Below are positions 33,379-47,436 of a stretch of 64,000 bases of DNA, piece by piece; position 1 is the first letter of the stretch, and every line of letters starts with the position of its first letter. This DNA comes from Cardiocondyla obscurior (taxonomy: Eukaryota > Arthropoda > Insecta > Hymenoptera > Formicidae), in assembly GCF_019399895.1 (NCBI RefSeq), contig NC_091880.1:2728001-2792000 (forward strand), in the 5' to 3' direction. Both the position numbers and the translations under genes were made by a program. Under the pieces are notes generated by a model. That model had not been told where the DNA came from. It saw only the letters and a program-made list of their open reading frames with translations, and searched no databases.

Positions 33379-36300
33379 TCGAACAAGGTATTCGAACCTG
33401 CTGTTCCGACAGGACTTGATGGCGTCACGTCACGGCAAATGTTCGCCGCGAGTCACTCCGCGGCGTTCTCTTACCCACCGTCCTTTATCACTTTTCTCAA
33501 ATAATCCGTGAACGTCGAGCACGTGCCCGCGCGCGGCTTTTCGCTCGGACCCGGCGCCGAAGATAGCTGGCACGAAGCCGGGTCACCCTGATATCTTGAG
33601 CTAAGAACTAGCTTGTAATATAATTCGCGATTATTATACACAAATGTGTTAAAAAAAAGAAGAGAGGATTATTAATCTCTTGCTTGCGCAAAAAATTTTT
33701 TTTTTTTTTTTTTCTCTGTGTGGCACGCTCGAGTCACCCGATATAGGTGAAGGTGGCGATTTTTTTTGTTGCGAAAGAGAGACGAGGAACGAACTGCGGA
33801 AACGCCGATTGTCGGGATTTCTTTTACGGGCAAGCGAGATAATCTGCTTCACGTTATCGCGACGCGCGGTAATCGCGAGAGAGACGACGACGAACGCGCA
33901 GCGTTCGGATGCGCTTCGACGACACGCACCGGACGCTGCGGAAAAGTTTCGCCTAGTTACGACACTGCGAGAGAGCAGCAGGAAAGCGGTAATACCGCAA
34001 AGGAACGGTCGACTGTTGTTTTCGTTTCGCTTTGTCCTCGTATTCCGGTGCCTACACAAGCGAGCCACGTACTGTGAAATGTCATTAGCCCTGAACGGAG
34101 AGGGCGTAACGAACCTCTCGCGATAACAATTTAGCTTCGAAACGCCAACCGCGACGCTAATACCGTCCGGCTCAACCAGGATCTTCACGAAACCCGTTTA
34201 AATCGTTTCCATTTAATTGAAATGTTATTTAACGCGCGATATAACCCTTGTTACTCGGAACTATCGTCGACTGGACGTCGACGATCGGTTCTCTCATCTC
34301 GAGGGAGCGACTCGCACCTGCTGGAGCCATTAAAGAACATCGCAGATGCCTCGCTCGAGGCAGATGTCGATACGATCTTTCGTTTCTTAGATTTGACGTT
34401 AAAAGGCCTCGCGCTAATAATCCGTAGTTGTTCTCGAGTCGCGGTCTTTATGCATCCTCGTGCTTACTGTTCTCCTAACAAAGGGATTCGCTTGTAGAAA
34501 TTTTATTTAGCGCCTACAGAAGGAAAAAAAAGAAATAAAAAAAAAAAAAAGAGGGAAGGAATGATTTACTAATCATTCGTCGACTAATGCGCTCCGGCGG
34601 AGTAGTTAGTACATGACAAAGCACGGGTGATACGGCGTTTTATGGAGCATTGCGTCGAGTGTGTGAAGCGTGGAAAACGGTATCGCAGCCAAACATTTAG
34701 ATAATCCTATCTCGGACGTTGTCGTCGTGCGCGCACGTAACGGTGCAGGCGGCCCCGATAAGTCACCCGGTGCACAAAGAGCAGGATAGAGAGAAAGACG
34801 TCAGCCTTCTGTTCGTATACGACACGTTGCCGGTGCACGAAAATGCGGGCGGGTAGACGGAAATTATGTGGCCGGCGGTTAGGAACACCGACCGACTTAA
34901 TCTTCAATCGCGCTCATCAAGCGCGATCAACAAGCTTCTTAAACCCACGGCTCGAAATAGCGTCGCGGAAAAAAAATCATTCACGTCCGTAATCCGCAGC
35001 GACCTTTTATTCCTCGTGAATCGCGACAGCCCGGCGAATTATTCGGTTGTACGTGCGAAATAATACGAGTCAAACTGGCAGGCAAGGCCAATATCGTCGT
35101 CTTATTTATGAATTTATGGAAATGCGGCACGGGTGTGCCACGTGATACACAGGTCTCTTTTGTATTAAACGGCCGTAAAAATGTCGGTAAAATGCTACGT
35201 AGTGTACGAAGCGTTCGGCAACGCTCGTTAGTCGTGGTTATTGCGTTTATTAACGTTTGACTTGCATTCTTTCGGTCTGCCTGCGAACCTTGCGCGTGCA
35301 CAGTTCGATCGTCGCATCGTGTTAAATATAAAGAGAAAGTTTTATTCAAATAAACGCGCAAAATTCTGATGAAGCGATCCGCTGCGATTCCGCTAAAACG
35401 CGCGGGCGATTTACAAGCGCAAGAATGCATTCACGATAAGTAATGGAATAACAAATTATAGCTAATAACGGCTTGATTACCAGACGCAATTATGTAGATA
35501 GAAAGAATAGGCACTGCACGACACGTTTTACATATTATATTGTTAGGTGGGGAATTAAAGAATGATACGTGAGGTATGCCGAATAGGAAGTTGATAATTG
35601 CTGCGTGACTATCGGCTTCTACAGTCGTATATTCCCGAGATAGAATGAATCTGCGTTTACACACGTTCTGCATGCAAGAGATGCGTGTACGCACATCGAC
35701 GTGTCGCTGGCGAAGGCTTGTTCGAATGCACGTGAACTGCATTCCGCGATAATTTTATATGCTCTTGTCGGAGACTCGCTTCGATTCCGATGATTCGTGA
35801 CTAAGCGGTTAATTTGCCGGACAAATCATAACGCTAATTTTTCTTTCTAATTTTATATTTGTAAAACGCATAAGATGAGAACGGTTTCTTATCACTAATA
35901 AAATTTGAAGTATTTCTTACAATATTATCTAAAAAAAAAAAAACTTTTAAAACGATATGAATAAGATTTGAACGCAATATTTTTCTAGGTTTTATATATT
36001 AATTTTTGTTTTTTAATTAATTTTTTATCGCGGGATTTTCAAGATTTTATGCGAAGAGGCAATTAAAGTTAAGAAAAAAAAAAGAACAAAAAAGAACTGT
36101 CGTCACGGAAGCTCGTCTTTCCCCGATAATTTTTATTCGCATTGTCGACGCGGAAATTATACACCTCGAATCCATCAATTCTATTCCGCCAACTTCTTTC
36201 TGCCCGCCGCTTCCGTAATCATCGTTTACGTCACGTTCGATGGTACGAAAGCTCCGTTCGCGCTTTGCGTCGCGTCGGTGATTGTGAATTATTGTTTGAA

Positions 36301-39013
36301 ATTAATATTCGACATTAATATTTATCGTAATAATCGGCGTGGAAATTTTTTTTTTACACCGCGTTAACCTGCCATGCGTGTGAGATAATTTAACAAAGGT
36401 CGGGACGGGTCGGCAGTCTCGCGCGTCTTTAAGATCACGACTCTCGCATTCCTTTGGCGGTCGAGCGGTACGTAGTTAGCAAACTGCGTACATACGTGGC
36501 CGAGAAATGCTCATGTGAAATTGGAGAAAAAATATATTACGCGTGGAATAACTAATAACGATGTACAAAATAAAAATTAAAGCAGCATTTACTCTTGAGC
36601 ACGATAACCAAACGAGAGAACAAGTCGGCACCGCAGAAAAAATGGCAAGTCAAGCAACAATTAAATTATTATTATTATTATTTTTTTTAAAGGAACACTT
36701 GCCATTTAGATTACAAGAATGCAAGCTCTCACGTGGATTTCTTAAGGATTAAATTGTTATTTATTGTACGTGATCAAAACGTATCGCTCGTTTAAAAAGA
36801 ATAATCTGCCACGTGCTTTTCGTTGATTATGACGCGCTATTACATACTGTAATTTTCAGTTACATAACACATTATTTTTCATATTTCAACGATACGTTAT
36901 CGCGGCGTTACTGCATCGGAAACGATTTTTCGAGAAACGCGACGCTGAATAATTCGACGCATCAGCTTTTTGTCACCGATGAAGTAATTTGAAACGTCTG
37001 GCGAGCACAGAGGATAAATTGATTAATTCCGCGCAGTGAAATAAACTCGTTATCAAAGTTAGAAGTTGAAATTACAAACATATTTTCGAGACATCTCGAG
37101 CATAAAAAAAAAAATTTACACTTATATATCTTAATTATGTAATTTTCGCGATTCATATTGCATTCGACATCGTGGAAAGTTTGAAGTGATACAGTTATTC
37201 CGAATGCTCGCTGCTCCGTTCCACGCTCGGCGCATTCGCGACGATTACGCGGCTGAAGATCGCGATTTCACGCCCGTGCGCGCGATCTGCGCGTTTTACG
37301 CGAGCATCATTACGAAAAATGAAAGTGCAAATCGAAGCGTAGGAAAGAGGCTGCGAGGGGGAAAAAAAAAAGAAAAAAAAAATCCGCGGCGCGCTAGCAC
37401 GTTTATGTCCTGCGGTGTTAACGCAGTTGCGCCCGATTTCCATGCCCGTTTTTCCTATTACAGCGAATTCGAGAGATATTTCGCGTTTATCAAGTAGGCG
37501 TACATGCGTGCGTATACGAAACGAGTGCATTCTCCGACGAACCTTTTACGCGCGCACTCGAAGGCGTTATCGCGGTCGGCGAATCGAGCTGCCTCAGTCA
37601 ATCGCGCGAATTCAGTTTCGAATTGTGCGTCATAATTATTTCTCACGTAATAGAGCACATGCGTCACCGGCGAATGTTTTATTTTCACGATGGAAAAAAA
37701 GGAAAAAAAGAAAAAAAGAAAAATAAAGCGCTTGGCTGACCGTTATTATGTAAAGTGAATGTGCGCACGTGTGCGTACGTGTGCAGCGTATATGTCATGT
37801 CGTCCCGTTACGGCGTGATCGCGTATCGCGCACAATGCGCGCGGCCCGGGGATCTCCGTTCCCGAGGATGATGATTTCGCGGAAATTCGCAAAGGAGTTT
37901 GCCGGTCGTCCATGGAAATCGATTTACGACGTCGTAGCGCCTCGAGATCTTTTTCTTTTCGGGCTCGGTCCCGCGACCGAGCGCCGTATACCGCCGCGGC
38001 GACGAACGGGCTCCGAGCTTCTTTTTCTCTCGTCGGCGAATATGTGTGCCGGACACACGTGCGAATCGAGAGAGAGATACTTTCCCTACTTTCGCGCCGC
38101 GGCTACCGAGGCGGCTTCTAGGAGCGTTTGAGCATTGTCCGAGCCGGCCGTCGCCGCCGGTGAAACCGAAACTTGAGAAAGTTCCAAAAAGATCGACGAG
38201 ACGCGCGAAAATCACGTGGGTCTAGGGATCGTGAGAAATCGAGTTGGCGCGCGAAAGTCGTCGGTGGATATTGGCACGAAACGGAAATAAACGGAGCCAA
38301 AACAATAGTTGTGCAACCGAACCTCTTGATATTTTGATTGTATAATGAATAAAACGGGACGAGCGGTGGAAGGAAAAAAAGAAGAAAAAATAGAAGACCC
38401 TCCTTCTTCCCAAAAAAAAAACCGGTTTTTCGCACGGATGCTGAATCACACCTGAAACCAGTCCGCGTTTATTCAATGCAACCCGCCGTTAATCGAGGCA
38501 CTCGACCGAATGCGCAAAACGCCGAATGTCATAATGCCGAATTATCGCGTCATTCGTGCAAATGACGCAGGAATATCTTGGATACGCGGATACAAAACCA
38601 CCTTGTTTTTATAGCAGCAGGATCCAGCAACATTTTTATTTCTTTCTCGAAAGGATAACCGCTCAGAGAATTTTTTTGCGATTACATATTCGTAGGATTT
38701 AAATTCTGCACAACGTTACCGCTTGAACTTGAAGAATTCTACTGCTGCAGAAAAAAAAAGTAAAGGAAAAAGAAAACGGAAAAATATTAATTAATTATCG
38801 GGAAGTTCTCAGGACGCATGACGATTTGTTTTTAAATGTATGCTAATATCACGGAGTAACGGATGGAGTTGAAAAATTATTTATAACGTATTATTTTAAT
38901 GCTCACTTTGCGAATCTCGTTAAAAATCTCGTTAATGTCTCTTTGTAATGATTTGTGGTCGTGGATTTCCCGAGGTGTTGTCAAAAAGGGGGGAAAAAAA
39001 AGAATAAAGACCA

Positions 39014-39015
<2 letters not shown>

Positions 39016-39045
<30 letters not shown>
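39016..39045. repeat. 30-A homopolymer
   Basis: Uninterrupted A run, one of the longest in the window. No adjacent retroelement-like coding sequence or target-site duplication was seen. Confidence 0.9.
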
Positions 39046-39047
<2 letters not shown>

Positions 39048-40299
39048 AGTGATTTATGTGGGATTTCAAGAGGAATTGAAGTAGCGAGAGCTCGATATTT
39101 TAACGATTAGAAATAAATATGTATGTATAAATATGAAACTGTCTTATACTTTAATTTATCCTTGATATATAGATCGTCAACTTAAATTCGCGTTAGTACT
39201 TACCGATATTCAGCGGGGTATCCGGCTCGCACGAACTATTCGCGCATTCTCGTCTCGCTTTTCCGGGCTTTTTCGAGCCTTACGCTATCGCGCCTGAAAT
39301 CGGCAGGGCCATGACGAACGCTGGTCCCACATTTACAATCTCGCAATTCCGCGGTCACGCACCTTTTGCGTCGTATATGCGGAACGAGCACCCAGGATTT
39401 CGCAATTCGGCATTATTTTCTCACAAACGGTAGTCGAGTGCACGTTCGCTGATAGCATACGCTCATAAAGAAGGGACACTGGTGTAAATGTCGGCGTTTG
39501 TGTGCACACGGGGTCACTCGGTTGCCAATGTTTCGCGTTTATACGTCATGCGTGTGCATCCTGTCGCGAGGCCTCGCCCTGAATTTCACTCGTAGCCTCC
39601 GTGATATTCTTTATAGAAAACGCGATGGCTTTTCGCTTTCGGCTTTAGATTTTCGCGATAGAGCGAGAAACGCTTTCCTCAGTCTTTGTATGTCCGCTCG
39701 GGACTACACTCGGTCGGCGATTGTGAAAAATTGGCGTTTAATCGACGCGTAAACGTCGCAGGTGGGACTTGGATGCGCTCTGGGGCTCTTTGAAGTCTCG
39801 GGTTCCGGCCGCCTACGAAAACGGCAGCTACGTTTATTCGTCGCGGTAATTGGCGCGGTTCATTCTCCCGTATCTGCGGCTCGGCCGGGAATTGAATTCG
39901 ACGAGATTACGTGCTAAAAGTCCTCGGGTCCGTGCTCGGCCTCGCGTAACAATTCGCACCGACGGGAGGGTGAGGGAGGGAGGGCTATGAATAGAAAATG
40001 GAGTGTAACTATCGTCGGCCGATTGTTCCGAGACGATCGTGCCGCGCGGCGCCGGTTATCCTGTTATCTATTTAGCGCGAAGGGACAGAGATGGATCTTG
40101 CCCGCGAGAATACGCCGCCTTGGACTCTCACTCTTTCCGTCTCTCTCCTTCTTTGCTTCGTCCCCTCGCTCCCGCCTCTTCCCACTGCCTGTAACAACCT
40201 GCTGTAGCCCGCGATGGAGGACGGGCAAGCTCTCGGCGGCCGTGGCTGGTACCGCCATCCTCTCCTATCCCTTCTCATTCTATCGGATCATCTACCATC

Positions 40300-41038
40300 A
40301 ACGATCGCGCTCGCTACTCCATTCTGCGAAGAGATCCGGCGCGACAGCTCTCCGCCGACCAGTCCCTCGCTGATCTCTCTCTTTCTCTCTCTCTATATCT
40401 CGTTCTCGTTTGCGAGTATCCCGGAGATACGAATTTCTACGGTTTATCGCGGTTATCCGCTCTCTCTCTGTCTCTCTCTCCATTTCCCTCCGCCGCTCTC
40501 GTCAGAGATGGGAATTTCATTACTAGCAAAAGGAGCGCAACGCAGTTTCCCGCGAGTCACCGCGCAATCTATCCGCCTGTTTAAAGATTTTTCTTCCTAC
40601 CGACGGCGACGAGATAACGCACGGATCGCGGGGAATAGGTGGATGATGAGGACGGGCCGTCCGTGGCTGGTACCACCACCCAATATCAGCCTCTGTTTCA
40701 CCGAATAATCCACCTAGTCGACCGACTCCCACGACCAGCTGCTCGAAGCTCGGCAGCGGTCGTTCGCGCTCGGTCCGCGTTCGGTCCTCGCTGCACACTC
40801 TCCTCCAGCACCTCCGACTCCTCCGCTCGTTCCTCGACGTGCGCTCACTTCGCCTCCGGTACTTCCAGTCCGTCGCGAACCGTTCACCGGGTCCTGTCTC
40901 GCTCCGCCGTTTCTCCGAGTACGTCCCCCCTTCCGCACCGTTCTTTTCCCCAGCTCGATAACCTGGGCGAAGTTTGGGAATGTATCCCGCGCGGCCCCGT
41001 TGAACGTCAGTGAGCCGTTCTTACGAGCAGCAACACAG
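40300..41038 (+). promoter_or_regulatory. Candidate promoter / 5' exon with CT-rich tracts
   Basis: CT dinucleotide tracts (about 40372-40405 and 40461-40485) resemble GAGA-factor sites. They precede a CpG-rich block ending AGCAACACAG at a GTGAGC donor (41039 onward). A TCAGT initiator-like match lies near 41007. This fits an untranslated first exon of ced-6, whose coding start has a splice acceptor at 53,538, but linkage is inferred. Confidence 0.3.
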
Positions 41039-44000
41039 GTGAGCGCGACTTCCGCAACGACACACGCCTCCGCCAGTATAATACCATATTTTATTCCCGC
41101 GAGCGACGTCTCGCGCCGCGAACGTCTCGAAGGCGGCCAGAAATGAATGGGGGACTTAGCTCTTTCCGATCAGCCGTCGCGTCCGAGTTAAAGAGCCGAG
41201 CTCTGCTCGCGGTGCGGGTTACTATGTTAACGCTATTCTTCGTACGCGCAGGTGTATTCTCAGGAGTCGTTATTTTACGTAACGTGAAAAAAAAAATGGT
41301 CTGCGAAATTAATTTCGTCATTGTATGCAGAGGCCGTGAAACGGGCGACGTTAAGAAAATTATTGTACCAACACCGCCGTGGTTACGTCGGTTGCTGTCG
41401 ACATCCGGCTCGTTCGCGCCGCAGCGCGAGATAGTCGGAACGCACGTCATTCGCACGTGCGAAATCCTCTTGATTAGATTTAATTACGGGAGGCGTGAGC
41501 TCCCACCGTGCTCCCGCCGATTCGAAAGTCATCGACACGAGCGCGGCGAGGTGCGCCGGTCCCCTTCGGTGGCAACGCCAAACTAATACCGTGCCGATCT
41601 CACGGCGAGAGATCTCGCGCGATTAAATAATTGTCCGTCCGCTCGGCGCAAAATCGCTCGGAAAAACCTCGGCCCCGGAGAACGTATTATAGATAAAATG
41701 GGTTACCGCCGTTCTCCGCGCGAGTGAAAACGCCGCGCAGCGGCCGCGTTCGCGGGGTCTCTCGGACGCGAACGGAATCACTTTCTTACGCGAGCGAGCG
41801 ATCGCAGAGGGATCCGCCGGGGTACGAAATCGTAACGAGGCGGACTTTACTTGGCAGCTGGCTTTTCAGTGAAATCCGCAAATTACTCCAGCACGCGGTC
41901 GCTCCACTTTTCCTCACCCGCCGTTTTGCCGATTACTTTCTTACGTCGAGCAGCACGGTCGAGAGAGCCCTCCGGATCGGTCTCCGTCTCGACCGGTCGT
42001 CGCGAATTTCTTCGCCGCGCCATTAAAGGTCTTTACCTCCTTTGCTAGCACCTGGAACGCTCTACTCGCGACAGCCGTTACATCCCGAGAGCACTGCGGA
42101 AACCGTTGCTCTATATCGTAGAAGCCCGGTCTTCATTAGCGGCCGAACAATGGGCAGGTCCGCGCAATCCGACGCGGAGAAATCGGTACCTTTCCCCGCG
42201 ATCGAAACGGCGAACCACCGCGGCGCGAATCACTTGCTTTGATCGCCAGCGAATCGTAGATATCCGAATCGGGACAAGGGTATCAAGGGCGCGATCAACA
42301 GGTGGCATTCTGAAATGACGAAACCTGACGGAGTTCGTCTTGCGCCGCTCGCGTTAGGAAAAAGATCCATATTTCAGGTATTTCCAGACGGTGACGCGTT
42401 ACGAATTTATTTTTATCTTTTTTTTTTTATTGACACGGCGGATTAACGCGGAGTGATTCCGACGTGCGCACCTCACGCGCCTTATTCCCGCAATTAATTT
42501 CATTCACTCTAAACGAGACAATTTGAGCAACGACATATTTATCATAATTACACGAGCGTGGACGCCCCCGCTGCTGATAACGGCGCGCTGTCGACAATAA
42601 ATCTAGCGACAATTAGCTGTCTGTGACGTTAAACAGCACGCTCCTCCGATAATGACTCGCTTCTCACTTCGTTTCCTCGCGAATGCAATTAGACGCAGCC
42701 ACTGGGAGAGCCGTCCGTGCATCTCGGAAGTAACAGTATCAGTTTTTACAAGGCCGTCTCGTCGTTCGCCGGTTGCCCTCCGGGGGCCACGAAAGGCCGT
42801 GCCATTCGCTATAGCGTCTCTTAAAAGCCCCGGACGGCCGATCCCAGCTGGATCGATGAACAAGTTTATCCGGAATGTACTGGACAAATCGGGAGGGGAA
42901 AAAAAGAAAAATTTCCGCGATGGAAATATCTTATCCGCGAGAGGTGATAATAATGCCTGGATTTTAAAAACTGGAGGTTTCGATACCGTACGAGCTCGAA
43001 TACTCGGCCGTTTTAAAGACTCATTAGTCACGCGTATTTTATATTTTGGGAATGTCTTAACGTATGTTAATCAGCGATGCGTAATTAAGCAAACGTTTGC
43101 TAGATAAATAATTTTACGACGCAGCTCGCGAGCGAGTTCTTTAAGTTTCTTTTCTTTTCTTTTTCTTATTGCCCACGCGAGATTGCTAAGAAATGCAGCA
43201 CTCGACCCGGCTGATTCAAGAATGCCGCGCGATCTTATCGCATGATTTTAAATGCTTCGAAACGGCGACGAGAATGTCGCCTTTGACGCGACGATACGTA
43301 AGATTCCGTCTCGAGCAAAGGCTATCGACTTGCCGTTAGTTTTTCGTGACGAGTGGACTTGAAAAATATTGTTCAGCACCAAGCACCGCCTGGCGCTTAT
43401 AATACTTTAACTCCTCGAACGATCCATAAATTATCAGTTCTCGATACGGAAAACTCGTGTCAAAAGTCAACGACAATCGATGTAAACGTGAAGCGTTTAA
43501 AAATTACAAAAAAGACAAAAAAAAATCACGTCGAAGCCGATAAGGGATTTGAGTGGCTTTTTTGAAATTTTAATCTTATCTACCCGAGATGACCTAAGAG
43601 AACAAGAAAGGAAAAATATCAGCTGTCAAACGAGCGAAGTTTAAAACGTATTCCAAGATAGGGAGATTTTGAGACTCCGCTCCGATCGTGCCTCCACCAA
43701 AGTCAAAACTATCTTTATTGTCACTTGCATAAAGTTTGCGTGCAAAACGAGCGGAATCTTACTGCAGAGACAAAATTCTATAAACACACGTAAAGATTTT
43801 TCCACGGTACGGTCTTACCTTAAAAATACGTGCGCTATCGAAAAACGTTGCGGGCATTTCGTGCCTATCTCGAAGACCTGCTTCTTTATCTGTTTTTTTT
43901 TTAACCGGGTAGCATTTTACAGGCCTCTTACATGTTACGTTATAAATAATAAATATTAGGTAATTTTTAGCGAGTATTATTTCAATTCATTAAAATAAAA

Positions 44001-47000
44001 TCCATGCGAATCGAAAGAAAGAGCCGCGACGCAAGCTGCGTGTAACAGCTTCAAATTGTATTCATCAATTAGCATATATATCGCTGCATTGTCGTATTAT
44101 GAGAACCAAGATCCACATTAAAAACACTCCAGACACGCACCGTAAAAAGAGTAATGCGGTTTCCTCTAAATAATCTCCTCGTAAATCTTGCTTTCGTTAT
44201 CATCGCATTGTGATCGCGATCTATATACATACGATCTTTTCTTTTACTTGTCAGGCGCGATTCATCATTGCGCGCGGAAGCGAAACATTTTCCGTCGGCG
44301 CATCCTGCGTACGTAATGGTACAAACAATAGAACATTTTTACGTTTGGTATGAGAATATTAGACGCTGATTTCTTTTTGCTTGTTACCTGGCCATTGTAC
44401 CCGCGGGTATGTTACCGGCGTAAGCGCGGTGGGATAACGCGCGCATCACGTTTAAAAGCAGATTTAGAGCGAGGAGAACAGGGGAACGTTGTTGCGTATA
44501 TCAAAGCGCCGAGAGCTTTAGTAAAACATACAAATGTTGAATAATATTAATTGGAAAAACAGGCACGAGGGGGGTTCGGGTAGGAGAATCGAATGGGGAG
44601 ACTAAAGACTTCGTCGAGCGTGACGTTTCTTAATCTTTTTAAGTAGCTCGATTTGCGAGCTGAGAATGCCCGACAAAAATAATATGGAATATATAGAGCT
44701 GCGTTCTATTTTGAGCGTGAATGTTTCTTGCGATAGACGGAAGGTTAAAGCTGTCGCGATGGTTGACCATGTGGGTCACGACCCACAAGATTTTTCCCTC
44801 GAGCCGCGCCGAAGGCGTCAGAAACCCGGGAGAAAGTGCGACCGGCCATTTTCTAATTGACTGCATCCGCCGGAAAAATTAAGTTTACCTCATTAAAACG
44901 TCACAGTCATTCCGCGGCGATTAGTACGGGCCAACCGATTCCCGGTTAACGACTCGCGAAGAAACCCGCGCGAGCTTCAATGCGCTTTTTTTTTTAACGT
45001 CATCCTTTCTATGCAAATCGAATTTTCACTCGCGTTATCGGGCCGATTTGCTTTTTGCGTTCCGCGCGCCGGGTATCACGCTCGAAGGATTTTTGCTTTT
45101 ATCTCTCGAATGAAAGTCCTCCGCGAGAGGATGTCTCCAATAACAATCTCCGACTCTCTATCTCGATTCGCGTTCTCCAGTCCAAGAAATTGAACTCTAC
45201 TGCAACTTGTTAATTATTTTTCTTTCCGGTCGAAATTAATATTCGATATAACGTTCGTCGTAATATTCCGCGTAGAGATCCTTCGATAACTTTAACCTGC
45301 GTAGGGGTGAGATACGGAAGCAAAAGTCTGGCCAGGTGGGCGACCTCGTCCGATCTTTGACGTGACGGCTCCCCGTATTGGCATAAAGATGTTAGGTTTC
45401 GGAAAGAATCAGCGACTAAATTCTCGGCAGGGCGGAAATCGGCGATTTTGCCGAGGGCGAGAGAGAAACGCGATGCGGTGCGACTTTGATGCGCTCGGTA
45501 CAGCGCATTCGGATGGACGCCCCGTCGATCAGTCGGTCGACCGGATCCTACCATAGGCGAGGCAGTGATTGAATTAACAGCGATACTAATTGACCACCGG
45601 GCACCGCCGACGGGCGGTCGGCAGCTGCGGCTGCAACGGCTGCGAAACGCGATTGTCTCGTTGACGGTGGGGGAGTTTCACCTTGAACGTTATGCAACCT
45701 GCCACTTCAACATATGCATCAGCCGGGGTTAGATGCGCGCCGGGTGATGCCGCGCCTATGGCCCGTGTGTTTAACAACCGTCTAATGGTGCCAGTGTCGG
45801 GTAATTACAAATTCCAGGAAAGCGTTTCTCTCGCTGACGCGCGAACGCGCTTTTCCACGCGCAAAACTCGGCGTCGTCGATACGCCGATGATCGATGAAG
45901 CGATTAAACGAACGCGCTCAGGGATCTTTACCGAAGTACTTCGAACCGCATTGTAATGTAAAAAGTATAACGTTAACGATAGCTGAATCGCGGGATGTAA
46001 TCGTATAATAATTAGGAGGGCGTAAAAAGTTCGATCTCACTTTGCTGACGATCGAAATTGGCAGTGAAAGTTGTTGATACTCGCAGCGAAAGGAAGGCGC
46101 ATGATTATTCGCGACGCGGATCGCTCGTGATAATTATACACGTTAACGATTTGCAAATGGGTCAGTGATTTAAGTGATGTCAAACGCGTATCGGCGGAAT
46201 GCAGTCTGGTAGCGTAGCGAACAGGGGACGTTTATTGTCTCTTCGTCGCGTTAGGTCTCTAAGTACGAGTTACTCGGATACGAATCCCGTCATCTTTTTT
46301 ATCTGAGCTTCTAAGTACATAGCTCGGGCATATCAACCCCGAACTTTGTATCAATTAAGTCTTATTTTTCTCCGAAGCCGAGCATATTCGTGTTTAATTA
46401 TCTGTATCGAGTACCAATGAACTGGAGTTGCTCTTGGTAATTTAATATTGTTACAATCCCGGAAGCGTACGTAATCTTACATTTGTCTGTGGAATCGAGG
46501 ATAACAGCCCGATTAAGAAAATGAGGCATAATAACAGCTTCGACATTTGAATAATAACTGAAGGTTCTCAACTTCTTGCTCCTTTCTTTTATTCCCTCTT
46601 TCTTTTTCCTCTCCGATATTATCGAGAAATAATACTTCCTTCTCGAGCACACGTCGTGGTCCAAAGATAGCTCGTCAAATTTTGTAATTAATTATTTATT
46701 GATTAAACCGGAGCGTCTCGTAAATCAAAACAAATTTGCTCAAATTATTTTAATATCTTTTATCAATGCGATATTAAATTTTCTCATCAATCATCACTCG
46801 GCTATTTTTTACACCGAGTAACAGCGTGTCATTAATACAACGCTATCCTTGAATCCAGTACGTCTCTCTTTCTCTCTTTTTTTTTCTCTCTCTCTCTCTA
46901 TCTTTTTAATGCCACATGCAACTTTGTACATACGCATCCAATGTCCAACAATGCATGCTCGTTTATTAGCATATGAACATTTTGCGATACATCTTTCCGA

Positions 47001-47430
47001 TTAAACACTTAATAGATTAACCGCCTGGGGACAGTTATTATCGTCTGTGACGAGTGACGTTCGAAGATGCGTCGCATCTACGATTCTGTTTTAATTATCG
47101 CGCGTGCCAATTAAACTTCACGCGCGCAGATTGTTCGAAAATTTCGTACAAACATCAGGGACAATTAGATTAGACAATCAGACCCCTGCGATTAAAAAGT
47201 AAAATAAAGGAACGTGTTTTTCAACGCGTGTCGATTCAGAAGCTACGGTGACTAATTAACCTTGACATCTCTCGTTCTCGCTCGTTCGTGCAAATGATAT
47301 ACGATACATAAACCGCGCATAACTCGTATAACGTTCGACGTATCAAAGTAGAGAAGTGATCGCGAAATATAAAGTAATTATTTCATTTTTTATTTATTAC
47401 CAATTATAAACGTCAAGAAAAAATTATATG
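41039..47430. other. No recognised gene
   Basis: Mixed CpG-rich and AT-rich DNA. An unexplained minus-strand open frame lies at 45210-45554 (see findings). A perfect inverted repeat of GTGGGTC with a 2-base spacer occurs near 44771-44786. CT-rich tracts occur near 46865-46900. Nothing else supported. Confidence 0.5.
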
Positions 47431-47436
47431 ACTTAC

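Larger units (their letters stand above)
31305..40299. other. No recognised gene
   Basis: Intergenic or intronic DNA (possibly ced-6 intron). CpG-rich blocks at 31.3-32.2, 33.0-34.5 and 37.2-38.2 kb give long chance open frames on both strands. Also present are a CG run (31358-31375), a CAGG tetramer run (33356-33378) and a 30-A run (39016-39045). No conserved exon seen. Confidence 0.6.

Noticed and set aside
33649..34188. 179-codon minus-strand open frame
   Set aside because: Contains a poly-Lys stretch from an A-run and has competing frames of 148 and 103 codons on the other strand.
39016..39045. 30-A run as the tail of a retroposed element
   Set aside because: No element body, internal promoter boxes or target-site duplication was visible beside it; similar A/T runs are scattered over the whole window.
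44771..44786. GTGGGTC-AC-GACCCAC inverted repeat as an ecdysone-receptor site
   Set aside because: The spacing and half-sites do not fit the AGGTCA-N-TGACCT consensus.
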